Below, in pieces: positions 8,573 through 17,456 of a stretch of DNA of 51,714 nucleotides. Made by a program: the position numbers and the translations under genes. Position 1 is the stretch's first letter, and every line of letters begins with the position of its first letter. The notes under the pieces are model-generated. The model worked only from the letters and a program-made list of their open reading frames with translations. It had not been told where the DNA came from and did no database searches. This DNA comes from CAZKFG01 sp964551985 (GTDB lineage Bacteria > Bacillota > Negativicutes > Acidaminococcales > JAISLQ01): the NCBI GenBank assembly GCA_964551985.1, contig CAZKFG010000005.1:1-51714 (forward strand). The letters run 5' to 3'.

Positions 8573-9601
8573 GTGAAAAAATCAGAGCTTGACTACATCA
8601 TTTGTAAAGCAGAAAATCAGCACATACCTGGCATAATTGCTTTATTTAAAAATAACTACAAAGATGGCTATTTTAATCGTGAATTCGATTCAGAATCAGA
8701 GCTAAAAAAACTTTTAAATAGCGGCTTATTTGAAGCTTTGGTCGCTGTTTTGTCTAACGGACAGGTGATAGGATTTAACGCTACATATCTGCAAAAAGTA
8801 GCTTACGCCAAAGAGTCTATAGGTATTTTGCAATCTATTTATGAAGATATGGAAAAAGGCGTGAAAAAAAGCTATACAGGTATCAACCAAGCTTATTTAG
8901 CTCATTTTCTCGTCGATGAAAACTATAGAAACTACGGTATCGGTAAACGCCTGGAAAAAGAAAGAAGTAATATCTGCAAAAATCTACCTGGTAAAACTCT
9001 CGTCTATGCTCTATCCTTAGAATCTTCAAAAGACTCTGTTTCCTTGAAAAAACAGCTAGGGTTTAACCTTTGGGGTACAAGAACCCAAACAATACCTGCT
9101 AAAGGCGATCAAGCTCGGGGCAATGTACTTATTATGGGCTGTACATATGGCTTTGATAAAGTATTAGATATAAATTCTGTAAGCAAGATGACAGAATCTG
9201 TTATAAGATCAAGTAGTCCTAGCATCAAACGTAACCATACAAATCATAAGTCCACTATTTTTGCTGGTAAAGCAGAATATGTTTTTGATCATATCTTAGA
9301 GCGGGCAATATGCAATGTAACAAGCGACCAAGCTGGTGATGACATTTTGCCAATGATAGATGCAGTCAAAAAAAGTCCTTATCCTTACAAAGCAATCTAC
9401 ATTCCCGCTCAAATTGAAGGTTTGAGCTATGTAGACACGGTACTGATAAAAAACCGCTTTTTCCCTGTCGCTTTTTTGCCTTATTTTAATGAAGGCTTAG
9501 ATATTATCGAATATCAATATCTTGATAGAGAACTAATCGAACTGGCACCACAAGCATTGTTTTGCCAGGAACTTATAAAATATGCCATAAAAAACAACTA
9601 A
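8573..9601 (+). CDS. GNAT-family N-acetyltransferase, two-part protein
   Basis: The 342-aa protein has an N-terminal GNAT domain: ICKAENQHIPGIIALFKNNY at the start and the acetyl-CoA motif A NYRNYGIGKRL near residue 125. The C-terminal half (after about residue 200) is not one I recognise. The start is GTG 8573 with AAGGAG ten nt upstream. The substrate is unknown. It stands alone between the broken TIGR04076 gene and a strong terminator, so context gives no hint of its target. Confidence 0.75.
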   Translation: MKKSELDYIICKAENQHIPGIIALFKNNYKDGYFNREFDSESELKKLLNSGLFEALVAVLSNGQVIGFNATYLQKVAYAKESIGILQSIYEDMEKGVKKSYTGINQAYLAHFLVDENYRNYGIGKRLEKERSNICKNLPGKTLVYALSLESSKDSVSLKKQLGFNLWGTRTQTIPAKGDQARGNVLIMGCTYGFDKVLDINSVSKMTESVIRSSSPSIKRNHTNHKSTIFAGKAEYVFDHILERAICNVTSDQAGDDILPMIDAVKKSPYPYKAIYIPAQIEGLSYVDTVLIKNRFFPVAFLPYFNEGLDIIEYQYLDRELIELAPQALFCQELIKYAIKNN

Positions 9602-9643
9602 ACAATCATGACCACAAGTAAAACTTGTGGTCATGATTGTTTT
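9602..9643. terminator. Strong hairpin terminator after the GNAT gene
   Basis: A perfect 17-bp stem (9602-9618 with 9624-9640) has a 5-nt loop and is followed by TTT. It begins right at the GNAT stop codon. The genes on both sides converge here, so it may serve both strands. Confidence 0.85.
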
Positions 9644-9723
9644 AATACCAAAAAACTTATTTTTTACAAAACACTTAGGTAATTTATGACATCACGATTT
9701 TTTTCGCCATTGCATGTATAACA

Positions 9724-10356
9724 TTAAAAGTTAAGCTGCTTAACATCCCCATTAAAAATAAACGGTAAAAGGTTTTTTACTTGCTCATATGGTAAATCCC
9801 ACCAGCACATAGCCTCTAATTTTCGTATTACATCTTGGTCAAAGCGTTTTCTGATAGGTTTTGCTGGTACTCCGCCTACAATTGTATACGATTCAACATC
9901 TTTTGTAACAACCGCTCTTGTACCTACAATAGCGCCGTTGCCAATGTGTACACCAGGCATAACAACTGCCTCATACCCTATCCAAACATCATTTCCAATC
10001 ACAATATCACCCTTATTGTCCCACGCCGTTGTAACTTTTGCTATTGGTAGTTTCCAGTCTTCAAAAAACAAGGGAAATGGATATGTTGATAAAAAAGCCA
10101 TTGTGTGATTTGCACTGGTGAAAATAAATTTTGCACCACAGGCAATAGAACAAAACTTTCCTATAAACAGCTTATCATTGTTAATTGGATAGTGATACAG
10201 TACATTGTTTTTTTCAAAATCCACAGGGTCGTTTACAAAATCATTGTATATTGTGTATGAACCAACTATGATATTTGGATTAGTAACAACCTTTTTCAGG
10301 TAGACAGTATGACGGTCGCCTGTCCGTGGATATATTTTTTCTACCGGAATAGACAT
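9724..10356 (-). CDS. Xenobiotic acetyltransferase (Vat/CatB-like, left-handed beta-helix)
   Basis: This 210-aa protein belongs to the hexapeptide-repeat acetyltransferases that O-acetylate streptogramin A (Vat) or chloramphenicol (CatB). It has NVLYHYPINNDKLFIGKFCS before the presumed catalytic His84 in SANHTM, STYPFPLF after it, and then hexapeptide repeats (GDIVIGNDVWIG, VHIGNGAIVG, YTIVGGVPAKPIRKRF). The closing PYEQVKNLLPF segment is also typical. The overall pattern is nearer Vat than CatB, but homologues exist that confer no resistance. An AGGGGG site lies 6 nt before the ATG. Confidence 0.85.
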   Translation of the reverse strand: MSIPVEKIYPRTGDRHTVYLKKVVTNPNIIVGSYTIYNDFVNDPVDFEKNNVLYHYPINNDKLFIGKFCSIACGAKFIFTSANHTMAFLSTYPFPLFFEDWKLPIAKVTTAWDNKGDIVIGNDVWIGYEAVVMPGVHIGNGAIVGTRAVVTKDVESYTIVGGVPAKPIRKRFDQDVIRKLEAMCWWDLPYEQVKNLLPFIFNGDVKQLNF

Positions 10357-10423
10357 ATGAAATCCCCCTAAAAGTTTGATTTTTTTTCACACCTATCCCG
10401 GCAGATGCAATACATAGCCTCAT
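10280..10423 (-). other. Possible 47-codon leader ORF overlapping the Vat-like gene
   Basis: An ATG at 10423 lies 9 nt after AGGTGG and opens a 47-codon frame (starting MRLCIASAGIG). It covers the Shine-Dalgarno site and start of the acetyltransferase and stops at 10280-10282 inside it. Drug-resistance genes are often controlled by translated leaders, so coupling is possible. It could equally be chance. I see no homology. Confidence 0.2.
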
Positions 10424-10585
10424 GACATTTCACCACCTATTATCTTCTATTCACCTTATCTGCCAAATGCAGGCAGACTATATGTTTTTTAAAATACTAA
10501 TACTTAAATGTAGCCTCACACGGTTTTAGCACTTAAATTGCTTATAAATACACTTCTAACAAGCAAAGATTGAAACTGCATTTTA

Positions 10586-10783
10586 TCATTCAATCCGAGT
10601 TAAGAGAAAAAATACCGATATCAAATACATCCAAGCTAAAAGCGCCACAGTATAACACGATGCCGCAACTATTGTCATAAATATACTGCGCTTACCCTCT
10701 CGCTTTAGCTTTTTGACTCTGACAACAGCAAACGAACCTGCTAAAAGCGCAATTACTAAAACCAAACCAAAGACAAACAGCAT
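10586..10783 (-). CDS. Small two-helix membrane protein, unknown
   Basis: The 65-aa protein has two hydrophobic segments (residues 1-20 and about 36-62) separated by a basic linker, VRVKKLKREGKR. A GGAGG site lies 9 nt before the ATG, which supports translation. It follows the glycine-betaine ATPase gene by 57 nt on the same strand and may be the last gene of that operon. I recognise no family. Confidence 0.6.
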   Translation of the reverse strand: MLFVFGLVLVIALLAGSFAVVRVKKLKREGKRSIFMTIVAASCYTVALLAWMYLISVFFLLTRIE

Positions 10784-10840
10784 GCCGAAAATCCTCCTGC
10801 ATTCTTGATAGTTTAATTATAGCACAAAACTATCAAAACA

Positions 10841-12016
10841 CTACACAAGTAAAGATAATATGCTCGATTTTGTCAATACCCCTATAAGCTGCTCATTATC
10901 ATCTACAACAGCAACAGGACACACGGAATTTGCCACAAGGCTCATCACATCACGCACACAAATATTGCCTTTTGTCGTATTTATTTCTCTTAAACTCAAA
11001 TCCGCTATCTTTTTACCTTCTTTTTGAGCATATACTATATCGTCTAAAGTCAAAAGTCCTTTTAACCGCTTATTGTCATCAACGACATACACAATCATCG
11101 ATTGTTTATCATGCATAGTCTGGATTACAAAATCAATATCGTCAGAGATTTTCACAAAGTTGTCTGGTTTAGACATAATCTTGCGCACATACAAAACCTT
11201 AGATTTGTCAGCTGAATCAATAAAACTGCGCACATAATCATCAGCCGGATGTTCCATCATATCTTCGGGTTTTGCTATTTGGACAAATTGCCCGTCTCGC
11301 ATAATCGCTATAGTATCACCTAGTTTAAACGCTTCTTCAATATCGTGAGTGATAAAAATAACTGTTTTTTTCAGCTTACGTTGAATGGACAACAATTCTG
11401 ATTGCATATCCTGCTTGACAAGAGGGTCTAGCGCAGAAAACGGCTCGTCCATCAAGAGTACTTCAGGGTCATTAGCAATCGCTCTAGCCAAACCTACCCT
11501 TTGTCGCATACCACCGGATAGTTGTCCGCATGCTTTATTCTCTAAACCTTCAAGTCCTACCATCGATAATGCTTCTTTAGCAAGCTTTTCACGTTCGGCT
11601 CTTGCTACACCTCTTACCTCAAGTCCATAGGCGACATTGCCAAGCACATCTCTATGGCTCATCAAGCCAAAAGACTGAAATACCATCGCAATTTTTCTGC
11701 GCCTAAACTCTCGAAGTTCTGCACTAGACATTTTCATCAGATCTGTACCATCAAACAAGATACTGCCGGAAGTTGGCTTGTTGAGCCTATTAAAACAACG
11801 AACCAAAGTCGATTTGCCAGAACCTGATAATCCAATAATGACAAATATCTTACCACGAGGCACCGTCAAACTCACATCATAAAGAGCAACAGTCGCACCG
11901 GTTTTTTTATAAATTTCGTCTTTAGTCGCACCGTTTTTCATCATAAAAGCAGCTTTTTCACGCTTTGTGCCATAGATTTTACTTACATTTTTGGCTTCAA
12001 TAATAATATCCGTCAT
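10841..12016 (-). CDS. opuAA: Glycine betaine/proline ABC importer, ATPase with CBS pair
   Basis: This is the cytoplasmic ATP-binding subunit of an OpuA/ProU-type osmolyte importer, 391 aa. It shows Walker A GLSGSGKST at residues 62-70, the signature LSGGMRQR, Walker B VLLMDEPFSALDP and the switch His in FITHD. A C-terminal pair of CBS domains runs from about residue 255 to the end; in related transporters this pair senses ionic strength or nucleotides such as c-di-AMP. The ATG overlaps the permease stop (ATGA). Proline betaine or choline are alternative substrates. Confidence 0.92.
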   Translation of the reverse strand: MTDIIIEAKNVSKIYGTKREKAAFMMKNGATKDEIYKKTGATVALYDVSLTVPRGKIFVIIGLSGSGKSTLVRCFNRLNKPTSGSILFDGTDLMKMSSAELREFRRRKIAMVFQSFGLMSHRDVLGNVAYGLEVRGVARAEREKLAKEALSMVGLEGLENKACGQLSGGMRQRVGLARAIANDPEVLLMDEPFSALDPLVKQDMQSELLSIQRKLKKTVIFITHDIEEAFKLGDTIAIMRDGQFVQIAKPEDMMEHPADDYVRSFIDSADKSKVLYVRKIMSKPDNFVKISDDIDFVIQTMHDKQSMIVYVVDDNKRLKGLLTLDDIVYAQKEGKKIADLSLREINTTKGNICVRDVMSLVANSVCPVAVVDDNEQLIGVLTKSSILSLLV

Positions 12017-12885
12017 TTCGCATCACCCCCTGCATTTTTCTTGGGGGCAAACCACCCTTGCGTAATTCTATCTAATATAATAGCAAGAATTACCACCGCA
12101 CCGCCTGCTATAAAGCCACGACTTATCTCTATGCGATTGACCGCTATAAGCACTTCATTACCAAGACCACGAGCACCAATCATCGAGCACGTAACAACCA
12201 TTGACATAGCCATCATCAAAGTCTGATTGACACCAGTCATTATTGTAGGCAAAGCCTGAGGAATTTGCACTTTAAACAACATCTGTACCCGCGTTGAGCC
12301 AAAAGACTTAGCCGCCTCTACAACCTCAGCGTCAACTTGGCGAATACCAAGACTAGTCAGACGAATTACCGGCACCATAGAATAAATAACCGTTGCGATT
12401 ACAGCCGAAGCTGAACCCATGCCAAAGAAAATTACTGCTGGAATCAAATAAACAAACACAGGCATTGTCTGCATCAAATCGAGTACAGGTCTTAGCATCA
12501 TATTTGCCCGTCTTGATGCTGAAATCAAAACACCAATAGGAAGACCAATCAACAAGGCTACAATAACACTTGCCAAAACAATAGATAAAGTTAAATTCAT
12601 CAAACTCCAAAGACCAAGTAAGCCTATTATAAACAACAAACAGCTATAAACAATGGCAGATTTGGCATTGCCGTTTAACTTGCATTTCAAAAAAAACACT
12701 AAGCCAATCAACACAAACCATGGGATATGTTCAAGTGCAAAATATATAATATTAACAAAATCCACAAGAGCATACTTAATACCATCAAAAACCGCTGTAT
12801 GTTCCACCGCAAAGCTGCGCACAGCTTCATCTATACCATTAGTATTCAAATCAATTGTAAATGGGAACTCAAACAACCAATCCAT
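12013..12885 (-). CDS. opuAB: Glycine betaine ABC importer, permease
   Basis: The 290-aa integral membrane subunit belongs to the ProW/OpuAB family. Several transmembrane helices are evident, and the binding-protein-dependent transport signature lies around EAAKSFGSTRVQMLFKVQIP, which contacts the ATPase. The end, NQTLMMAMSMVVTCSMIGARGLG, is typical of betaine permeases. The binding protein is a separate gene rather than fused as in some OpuA systems. It starts 9 nt after the binding-protein gene, with GGAGG upstream. Confidence 0.92.
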   Translation of the reverse strand: MDWLFEFPFTIDLNTNGIDEAVRSFAVEHTAVFDGIKYALVDFVNIIYFALEHIPWFVLIGLVFFLKCKLNGNAKSAIVYSCLLFIIGLLGLWSLMNLTLSIVLASVIVALLIGLPIGVLISASRRANMMLRPVLDLMQTMPVFVYLIPAVIFFGMGSASAVIATVIYSMVPVIRLTSLGIRQVDAEVVEAAKSFGSTRVQMLFKVQIPQALPTIMTGVNQTLMMAMSMVVTCSMIGARGLGNEVLIAVNRIEISRGFIAGGAVVILAIILDRITQGWFAPKKNAGGDAK

Positions 12886-12894
12886 AGTGCCTCC

Positions 12895-13893
12895 TTAGCC
12901 AATAGCATCATACAATTTTTTTGCTTGCTCTTTAGTCAACCAAGATTCCACAAGCTCAGGATGCTTTTTCAAAAACCACTTAGCCGCAGTCTTATAATCC
13001 GAACCAGTATCTTTAATGTAAGCAAGTGCTTCGCTCGTCAAAGCTGATGATGTTTTATATTTTGCTAAAAAACTGCTAAAATCAGGATTTTTATCAAAAA
13101 AACCATTACTTGCACACACAGTAACTTTTATAGATGGTGCTGCGCATTTTCCCTCGAGAAAATCCTTTTCGTTATACTCATCATCTTCCAAAAGCACAAA
13201 ATCATACTTACCCAAAAGCCAAGTAGGATTCCAATAATAAGCAACTACAGGCAAACCCTTATCATAAGCTGAAACCAAAACCGCACTTGTTGCAGCATCA
13301 GTACCAGGCTCTAAGTAGTTATAATCTTCATTAAGCGCATAATAAAAATACTTTTTGTGCATAACCTTAGTAATTTCCCAACCAGTAATACCGCCATAAA
13401 TAACCCCTTTAGAACTATCTTGAGGGTCTTTAAACAAATGAGCATAATCTTTCAAATCAGAAACACTGCGCAAATTAGGGGCTATAGCCTTTATACTACG
13501 TGCGCTGTCGCCTTCTATGACATATCTTGGTACATAAAATCCTTGCTCGGTATCATCAAAATTAATACCAAGCTCTTTAAACGCATTATTTTTCAAATCT
13601 GTTTTATAGTTTGGCAAATTATCAGTCCACATCTCCATATGTACATCAACTTCACCTTTTTTTACCGCTTCATAAATTATAGGAGTACTCCCTGAAACCT
13701 CTGTCCACTTATAACCAAAAACACTCTCGGCGATAGTACCGGCTACAGCATTGTGAAATAAAATTGAATCCCAACCAACATCTGCAAAGCTAATTGTCTT
13801 AGACTTTGTAGAAGTTGTGCACCCTGCTAAAACAATACACACAAACACTGCAATAAACACCAAAGACAATCTTTTCCAAATGGTTTTCATCAT
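12895..13893 (-). CDS. opuAC: Glycine betaine-binding lipoprotein
   Basis: This is the extracellular substrate-binding subunit, 332 aa. The lipobox IVLAGC puts the lipidated Cys at residue 25. The mature part opens with SFADVGWDSILFHNAVAG and contains MEMWTDNLPNY and YYWNPTWLLGKYD, whose aromatic residues fit the cage that holds quaternary amines. Two adjacent ATGs (13893 and 13890) are possible starts; the second has better spacing from GGAGG. It is the first gene of the operon, preceded by a consensus promoter overlapped by an operator-like repeat. Confidence 0.92.
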   Translation of the reverse strand: MMKTIWKRLSLVFIAVFVCIVLAGCTTSTKSKTISFADVGWDSILFHNAVAGTIAESVFGYKWTEVSGSTPIIYEAVKKGEVDVHMEMWTDNLPNYKTDLKNNAFKELGINFDDTEQGFYVPRYVIEGDSARSIKAIAPNLRSVSDLKDYAHLFKDPQDSSKGVIYGGITGWEITKVMHKKYFYYALNEDYNYLEPGTDAATSAVLVSAYDKGLPVVAYYWNPTWLLGKYDFVLLEDDEYNEKDFLEGKCAAPSIKVTVCASNGFFDKNPDFSSFLAKYKTSSALTSEALAYIKDTGSDYKTAAKWFLKKHPELVESWLTKEQAKKLYDAIG

Positions 13894-13916
13894 TAACCCT
13901 CCACTCTTTCAAAGTA

Positions 13917-13954
13917 ACAACTTTTATTATATACAAAAGTTGTCTCTTTGTCAA
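13917..13954 (-). promoter_or_regulatory. Consensus promoter with overlapping inverted-repeat operator for the betaine importer
   Basis: On the minus strand TTGACA (13954-13949) and TATAAT (13931-13926) are spaced by exactly 17 nt, a perfect sigma-A consensus. A perfect 9-bp inverted repeat ACAACTTTT-N9-AAAAGTTGT (13917-13943) encloses the -10 box, so a bound repressor would block the promoter. The neighbouring GntR-RCK_C regulator is the natural candidate. Confidence 0.75.
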
Positions 13955-13970
13955 ATAGCACAATAAAAAA

Positions 13971-14003
13971 CCTCTAACAATAGTCTATAACTACTGTTAG
14001 AGG
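13971..14003 (-). terminator. Terminator of the GntR-RCK_C regulator gene
   Basis: A 14-bp stem with one mismatch (13971-13984 with 13990-14003) and a 5-nt loop is followed on the minus strand by TTTTTTATT. It ends the regulator transcript just before the importer promoter. Confidence 0.8.
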
Positions 14004-14016
14004 TTAAATATTTATC

Positions 14017-14646
14017 TTAAAACAAATAATCTCTTACCCTTTGATCTGAATCTTCCTGACAAACAAAATATACAATATCATCAACTTGTATTGTAGCATA
14101 AGGTCCAGGCGATCTAATCAAACCATTATTTCTTTTAATTGCAACCAATGTTGCTCCCGTATGTTGCCAAAACTGAATTTGCTGAACAGACTTTGTCAAA
14201 TGTTTGCAATCTTTGGTAATACGCACAGAAAATGGCATCAAAGGGTTCATTGAACGAAAATGCTCCGTCGCTGAAATAAGCTCTGCTAAATTATCGTTAA
14301 GACTATCCATCTCTTTTTGTTGTCTTTCAATATTCTGAGCTATTGCGGTCTTTAAAGTCTCTATGGTCGTTCGGTTATTAAATTGCGTTAGAAAATCGAC
14401 AGCATTATCTCGAGATTTAATAACCATACCGCTACCCTTTTGGGATTTGACAATATCCAAATCAGACAAAACGCAAAAGGCTCTTCTTGCCGTCTCTGGC
14501 GAAACATTGTACTGACTGGCAACAGATGATCTGCCGTAAATTTTTTGACCAATCTCATACTCTTCATTTACTATTTTAGATGCAATTTCAAGTGCAATCT
14601 GTTGGTATCTTGGAATTGACACATTCATTTGTCTGTCATCTTGCAT
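14017..14646 (-). CDS. BusR-like GntR regulator with RCK_C (TrkA-C) domain
   Basis: The 209-aa protein has an N-terminal winged helix (IPRYQQIALEIASKIVNEEY, then SSVASQYNVSPETARRAF), a central helical linker rich in E/Q (about residues 80-120), and a C-terminal RCK_C domain (from about residue 140, including GATLVAIKRNNG and IQVDDIVYFVC). This architecture is that of BusR, the c-di-AMP-responsive repressor of the BusAB betaine importer in lactococci and streptococci. Its position directly upstream of a betaine importer supports the same role. I place the start at ATG 14646, after GAGGG. The ligand is inferred. Confidence 0.85.
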   Translation of the reverse strand: MQDDRQMNVSIPRYQQIALEIASKIVNEEYEIGQKIYGRSSVASQYNVSPETARRAFCVLSDLDIVKSQKGSGMVIKSRDNAVDFLTQFNNRTTIETLKTAIAQNIERQQKEMDSLNDNLAELISATEHFRSMNPLMPFSVRITKDCKHLTKSVQQIQFWQHTGATLVAIKRNNGLIRSPGPYATIQVDDIVYFVCQEDSDQRVRDYLF

Positions 14647-14744
14647 AAATAATCCCTCACAAAAAATATGCAATTTTTATACCCATTTATCATATCACAA
14701 TAAAACAACGTGCGCAACAATCTGCCTGATTCAAAAACAATCCA

Positions 14745-14981
14745 TCATTTTTTCAGTTTATGAACCGTTATAACAGTATAGCTACTAGCATTGATTGTAA
14801 AAACAAAGCCGCCAGCTGTAACATACCAATTTTTCCCTTTTCTTGTTAACACAGCTTCAGGTGATGCGACAATGTTTTTACACCACAAAACAACATCTTC
14901 ATCTTGCACTAAAGCATTTTTGGCAATCCGTTTTACACCAAGCTGTGTTGTGTGCAGTTTATCTATCCAATTTTTCCCCAT
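14745..14981 (-). CDS. DUF3781-family protein
   Basis: This 78-aa protein carries the DUF3781 pattern as I remember it: IDKLHTTQLGVKRI, VVLWCKNIVASP, TRKGKNWYVTAGG and SYTVITVHKLKK. The function is unknown. It lies 4 nt from the end of the diguanylate cyclase gene, on the same strand, and is probably expressed with it. Confidence 0.7.
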   Translation of the reverse strand: MGKNWIDKLHTTQLGVKRIAKNALVQDEDVVLWCKNIVASPEAVLTRKGKNWYVTAGGFVFTINASSYTVITVHKLKK

Positions 14982-14985
14982 ACTT

Positions 14986-16875
14986 TTATTTTATTACCTC
15001 TTCAACCTCACCATAAATGTAAAATCTATTTTTGCCCCGTTCTTTAGAGATATAAAGTGCCTTATCAGCTTTTTTATACAACTGTTTAAAATCAGCACCA
15101 TCTTTTGGGTAAACAGCAATTCCTATACTACTAGAGACCATGCAAGTTATGTTATCTATAGTAATAGTGCGGTGCAAAGTTTTTGCAAGCTGTTTTGCCC
15201 TATTATTAAGCCAATGTTCATTAGGAAAATTTTTCAAAAAGATTGCAAACTCATCTCCTCCGACCCGTCCTATAATATCCGATTCACGAAAAACGCTTTT
15301 AATCGCACTGGCAAACTCGCATATGACAAAATCACCAAACAAATGGCCAAAACTATCGTTTATACTCTTAAAATTATCAATATCCAGCATGAAAAAAGCA
15401 TGTAAACTATCTTTAGAACTAAGCAAACTATGTTCTATCAAATGTTCGGTTGCACGTTTATTATAGAGATTTGTCAAAGAATCACGCTGCGTATCTTCAA
15501 TTAGGCGCTGCTCTTTTTCCTTTTCTTCTGTTACATCTTGCAAATATTCAATCATTCGCACAGACTTATCCGACTCTAAACTAAACAAGCGGGCAGACAC
15601 CCTTATCCAAGAATATCTATCACCATCAGTCTTCATCAAGAACTCATAACTAAAACTATTCATGCCACACGCAAATGACTCTAGCAGCCTTTCAGTTGCA
15701 AAAGTATGCAAAAATTCCTCTTGATATTCTTCTTTAACCTTTTGTTTAGCAAAGGCTTCAAGCATCTCATTATAGCTTTTATTGTCTTTTAAAACAAGCT
15801 CGTCAAAAAGCCTTTTAGTACTTTCACCAACAGGCAAGCCATTTGTCAAATCATACTCATAAACACTTGCATACAGACCTTTGGTAGTCTCTGTCAAAAG
15901 GTGTTCATATTCAAATACACGAGACAAAATTTCTTGCTTTTGTCTGATAAATTTCAGCCTTTGGCGATAGCTATATATAAACATCAATAAAACCAATAAA
16001 ATACTAAGCGCAACAACAATAATGATAATGTTTAGATACACCCGCAAAAAATCAGTAAAACTTATAATCTCCACATAGCGACCAAGCCATTTATTACTAA
16101 GTTTACGACTAGTTCCATCGCTAATCCTTTTGACAATAGCCGCATCTAATGCATCAATAAGTTTTTCATTACCACTTTTGGCTGCCATACAAAAATTATT
16201 ATTAGACAATATCGGTCCTGCTGCCTTAATATCACTACTATCAAGTCTAGCGAGTGCACGTCTACCAACAGAATAACGAGCAATAGCAAAATCATTTTCG
16301 CCATTTTTTACAGACTCGAACACCTCGCTGTAAGTTTTATAAGAAGCAGTTTTTGAATCTAGTTTATACGGATACACAAAAAGCGGATAAATGCCACTAT
16401 TTTCAAGTACTGCAATCTTTTTATCATATAGTTCACTAATATTAAAATAAGCATTTTTCCCAAATGCAACAAAAGGATCAGAATGCAGTGGCATCGAAAC
16501 CTCCAGTTCAGGTGTCTGAGTAGGCATATACTCAAGGCCTAATAATAAATCTGCTTTACCCTTTTTGACCGCATCTAAAGCTTCGCTCCAACTCATCAAA
16601 TAAATTACAACATTTTTTTGCATAGTGTCAGCAAGTGCATACATCATCTCTACATCATATCCGGCAATGTTGCCATTTTTATCCATAAAAGAATACGGCT
16701 CAAAATCCCTATCGGCAACAACAACAATAGTCTCACTATAAACATTATTCGCCCTAAAAGAAACATCAGACGATGTACTAGTAAAATGCATCATCCCAAG
16801 TAGCAAACAAACGATAGCAGCGACAGTAGTAAATATTGTCAAACTTATTTTGTTATTCTTTATAAAAACTTTCAC
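14986..16875 (-). CDS. Membrane diguanylate cyclase: periplasmic binding domain - TM - PAS-like - GGDEF
   Basis: This 629-aa sensor has an N-terminal hydrophobic anchor, a family 3 solute-binding domain (about residues 40-265, beginning ETIVVVADRDFEPYSFMDKN), a transmembrane helix around residue 285, a PAS-like region, and a C-terminal GGDEF domain. The catalytic motif is intact (GRVGGDEFAIF), preceded by RESD at the position of the inhibitory RxxD site. It probably makes c-di-GMP in response to an amino acid or similar small ligand. The start is GTG 16875 with AGGAAG 7 nt upstream; the in-frame ATG further upstream lacks such a site. Confidence 0.88.
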   Translation of the reverse strand: MKVFIKNNKISLTIFTTVAAIVCLLLGMMHFTSTSSDVSFRANNVYSETIVVVADRDFEPYSFMDKNGNIAGYDVEMMYALADTMQKNVVIYLMSWSEALDAVKKGKADLLLGLEYMPTQTPELEVSMPLHSDPFVAFGKNAYFNISELYDKKIAVLENSGIYPLFVYPYKLDSKTASYKTYSEVFESVKNGENDFAIARYSVGRRALARLDSSDIKAAGPILSNNNFCMAAKSGNEKLIDALDAAIVKRISDGTSRKLSNKWLGRYVEIISFTDFLRVYLNIIIIVVALSILLVLLMFIYSYRQRLKFIRQKQEILSRVFEYEHLLTETTKGLYASVYEYDLTNGLPVGESTKRLFDELVLKDNKSYNEMLEAFAKQKVKEEYQEEFLHTFATERLLESFACGMNSFSYEFLMKTDGDRYSWIRVSARLFSLESDKSVRMIEYLQDVTEEKEKEQRLIEDTQRDSLTNLYNKRATEHLIEHSLLSSKDSLHAFFMLDIDNFKSINDSFGHLFGDFVICEFASAIKSVFRESDIIGRVGGDEFAIFLKNFPNEHWLNNRAKQLAKTLHRTITIDNITCMVSSSIGIAVYPKDGADFKQLYKKADKALYISKERGKNRFYIYGEVEEVIK

Positions 16876-17456
16876 AATAAATCTTCCTTTAAATAATTTT
16901 ATAATTATGTGCAATTTTCATACAGCAATCATTTATTAAATATAATATTTTCAAATATATTTACATTTATTTGAAAACAATTTTGCAGCAACACCAAAAA
17001 ACTTTGTAGTGCCTATTTTAAAATTGATTGTTGATAAGCAACCTTATAATAATATGTTTATAATACCATTATAGCATATACACAAAAATTTGTATTCTTA
17101 AACAACTTATTAATTTCATAGATAAATTACATACTTGCTTTTTTTATAGCACAATGTTATAGTGAAAAAAATAATCTTATAAATTATAAGATTACCAAGG
17201 AGTGTATTTTGTTGTTGGCAATTGTTCAGGTGGCTTTTTGCTAAAAGTAAATATAGTGCAATAACATAAAGCGCAGCTAATTTAGTAATGTGCTTGTATT
17301 TGTTGCACTTGCCTTTCGTGAAAACTGTCATATACTTTCGCATTGCCCCTATATCCGCAAGACAGACACAAAGGTCTGTTTTAGCGGTATTTTTACGCCT
17401 TTTTTTAAAAAGCCTTATGACAAATATACAAAACATACTTTTTGGAGGTACAAATA
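16876..17456. other. 581-bp intergenic region without a convincing gene
   Basis: The stretch is AT-rich and holds no open frame with good start and composition. It contains a perfect palindrome at 17172-17194 (11-bp arms, one-base centre) followed directly by AAGGAG, and a weak ACAGAC/GTCTGT hairpin with a short T run at 17362-17381. A regulatory leader or small RNA on the plus strand is possible, but I cannot show one. Confidence 0.5.
17172..17194. promoter_or_regulatory. Perfect 23-bp palindrome upstream of rsgA
   Basis: TAATCTTATAA and its exact reverse complement flank a single A. With one central base it cannot fold into a normal hairpin loop without opening the centre, so a protein-binding site is more likely than a terminator. 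It lies about 260 nt before rsgA. Confidence 0.5.
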
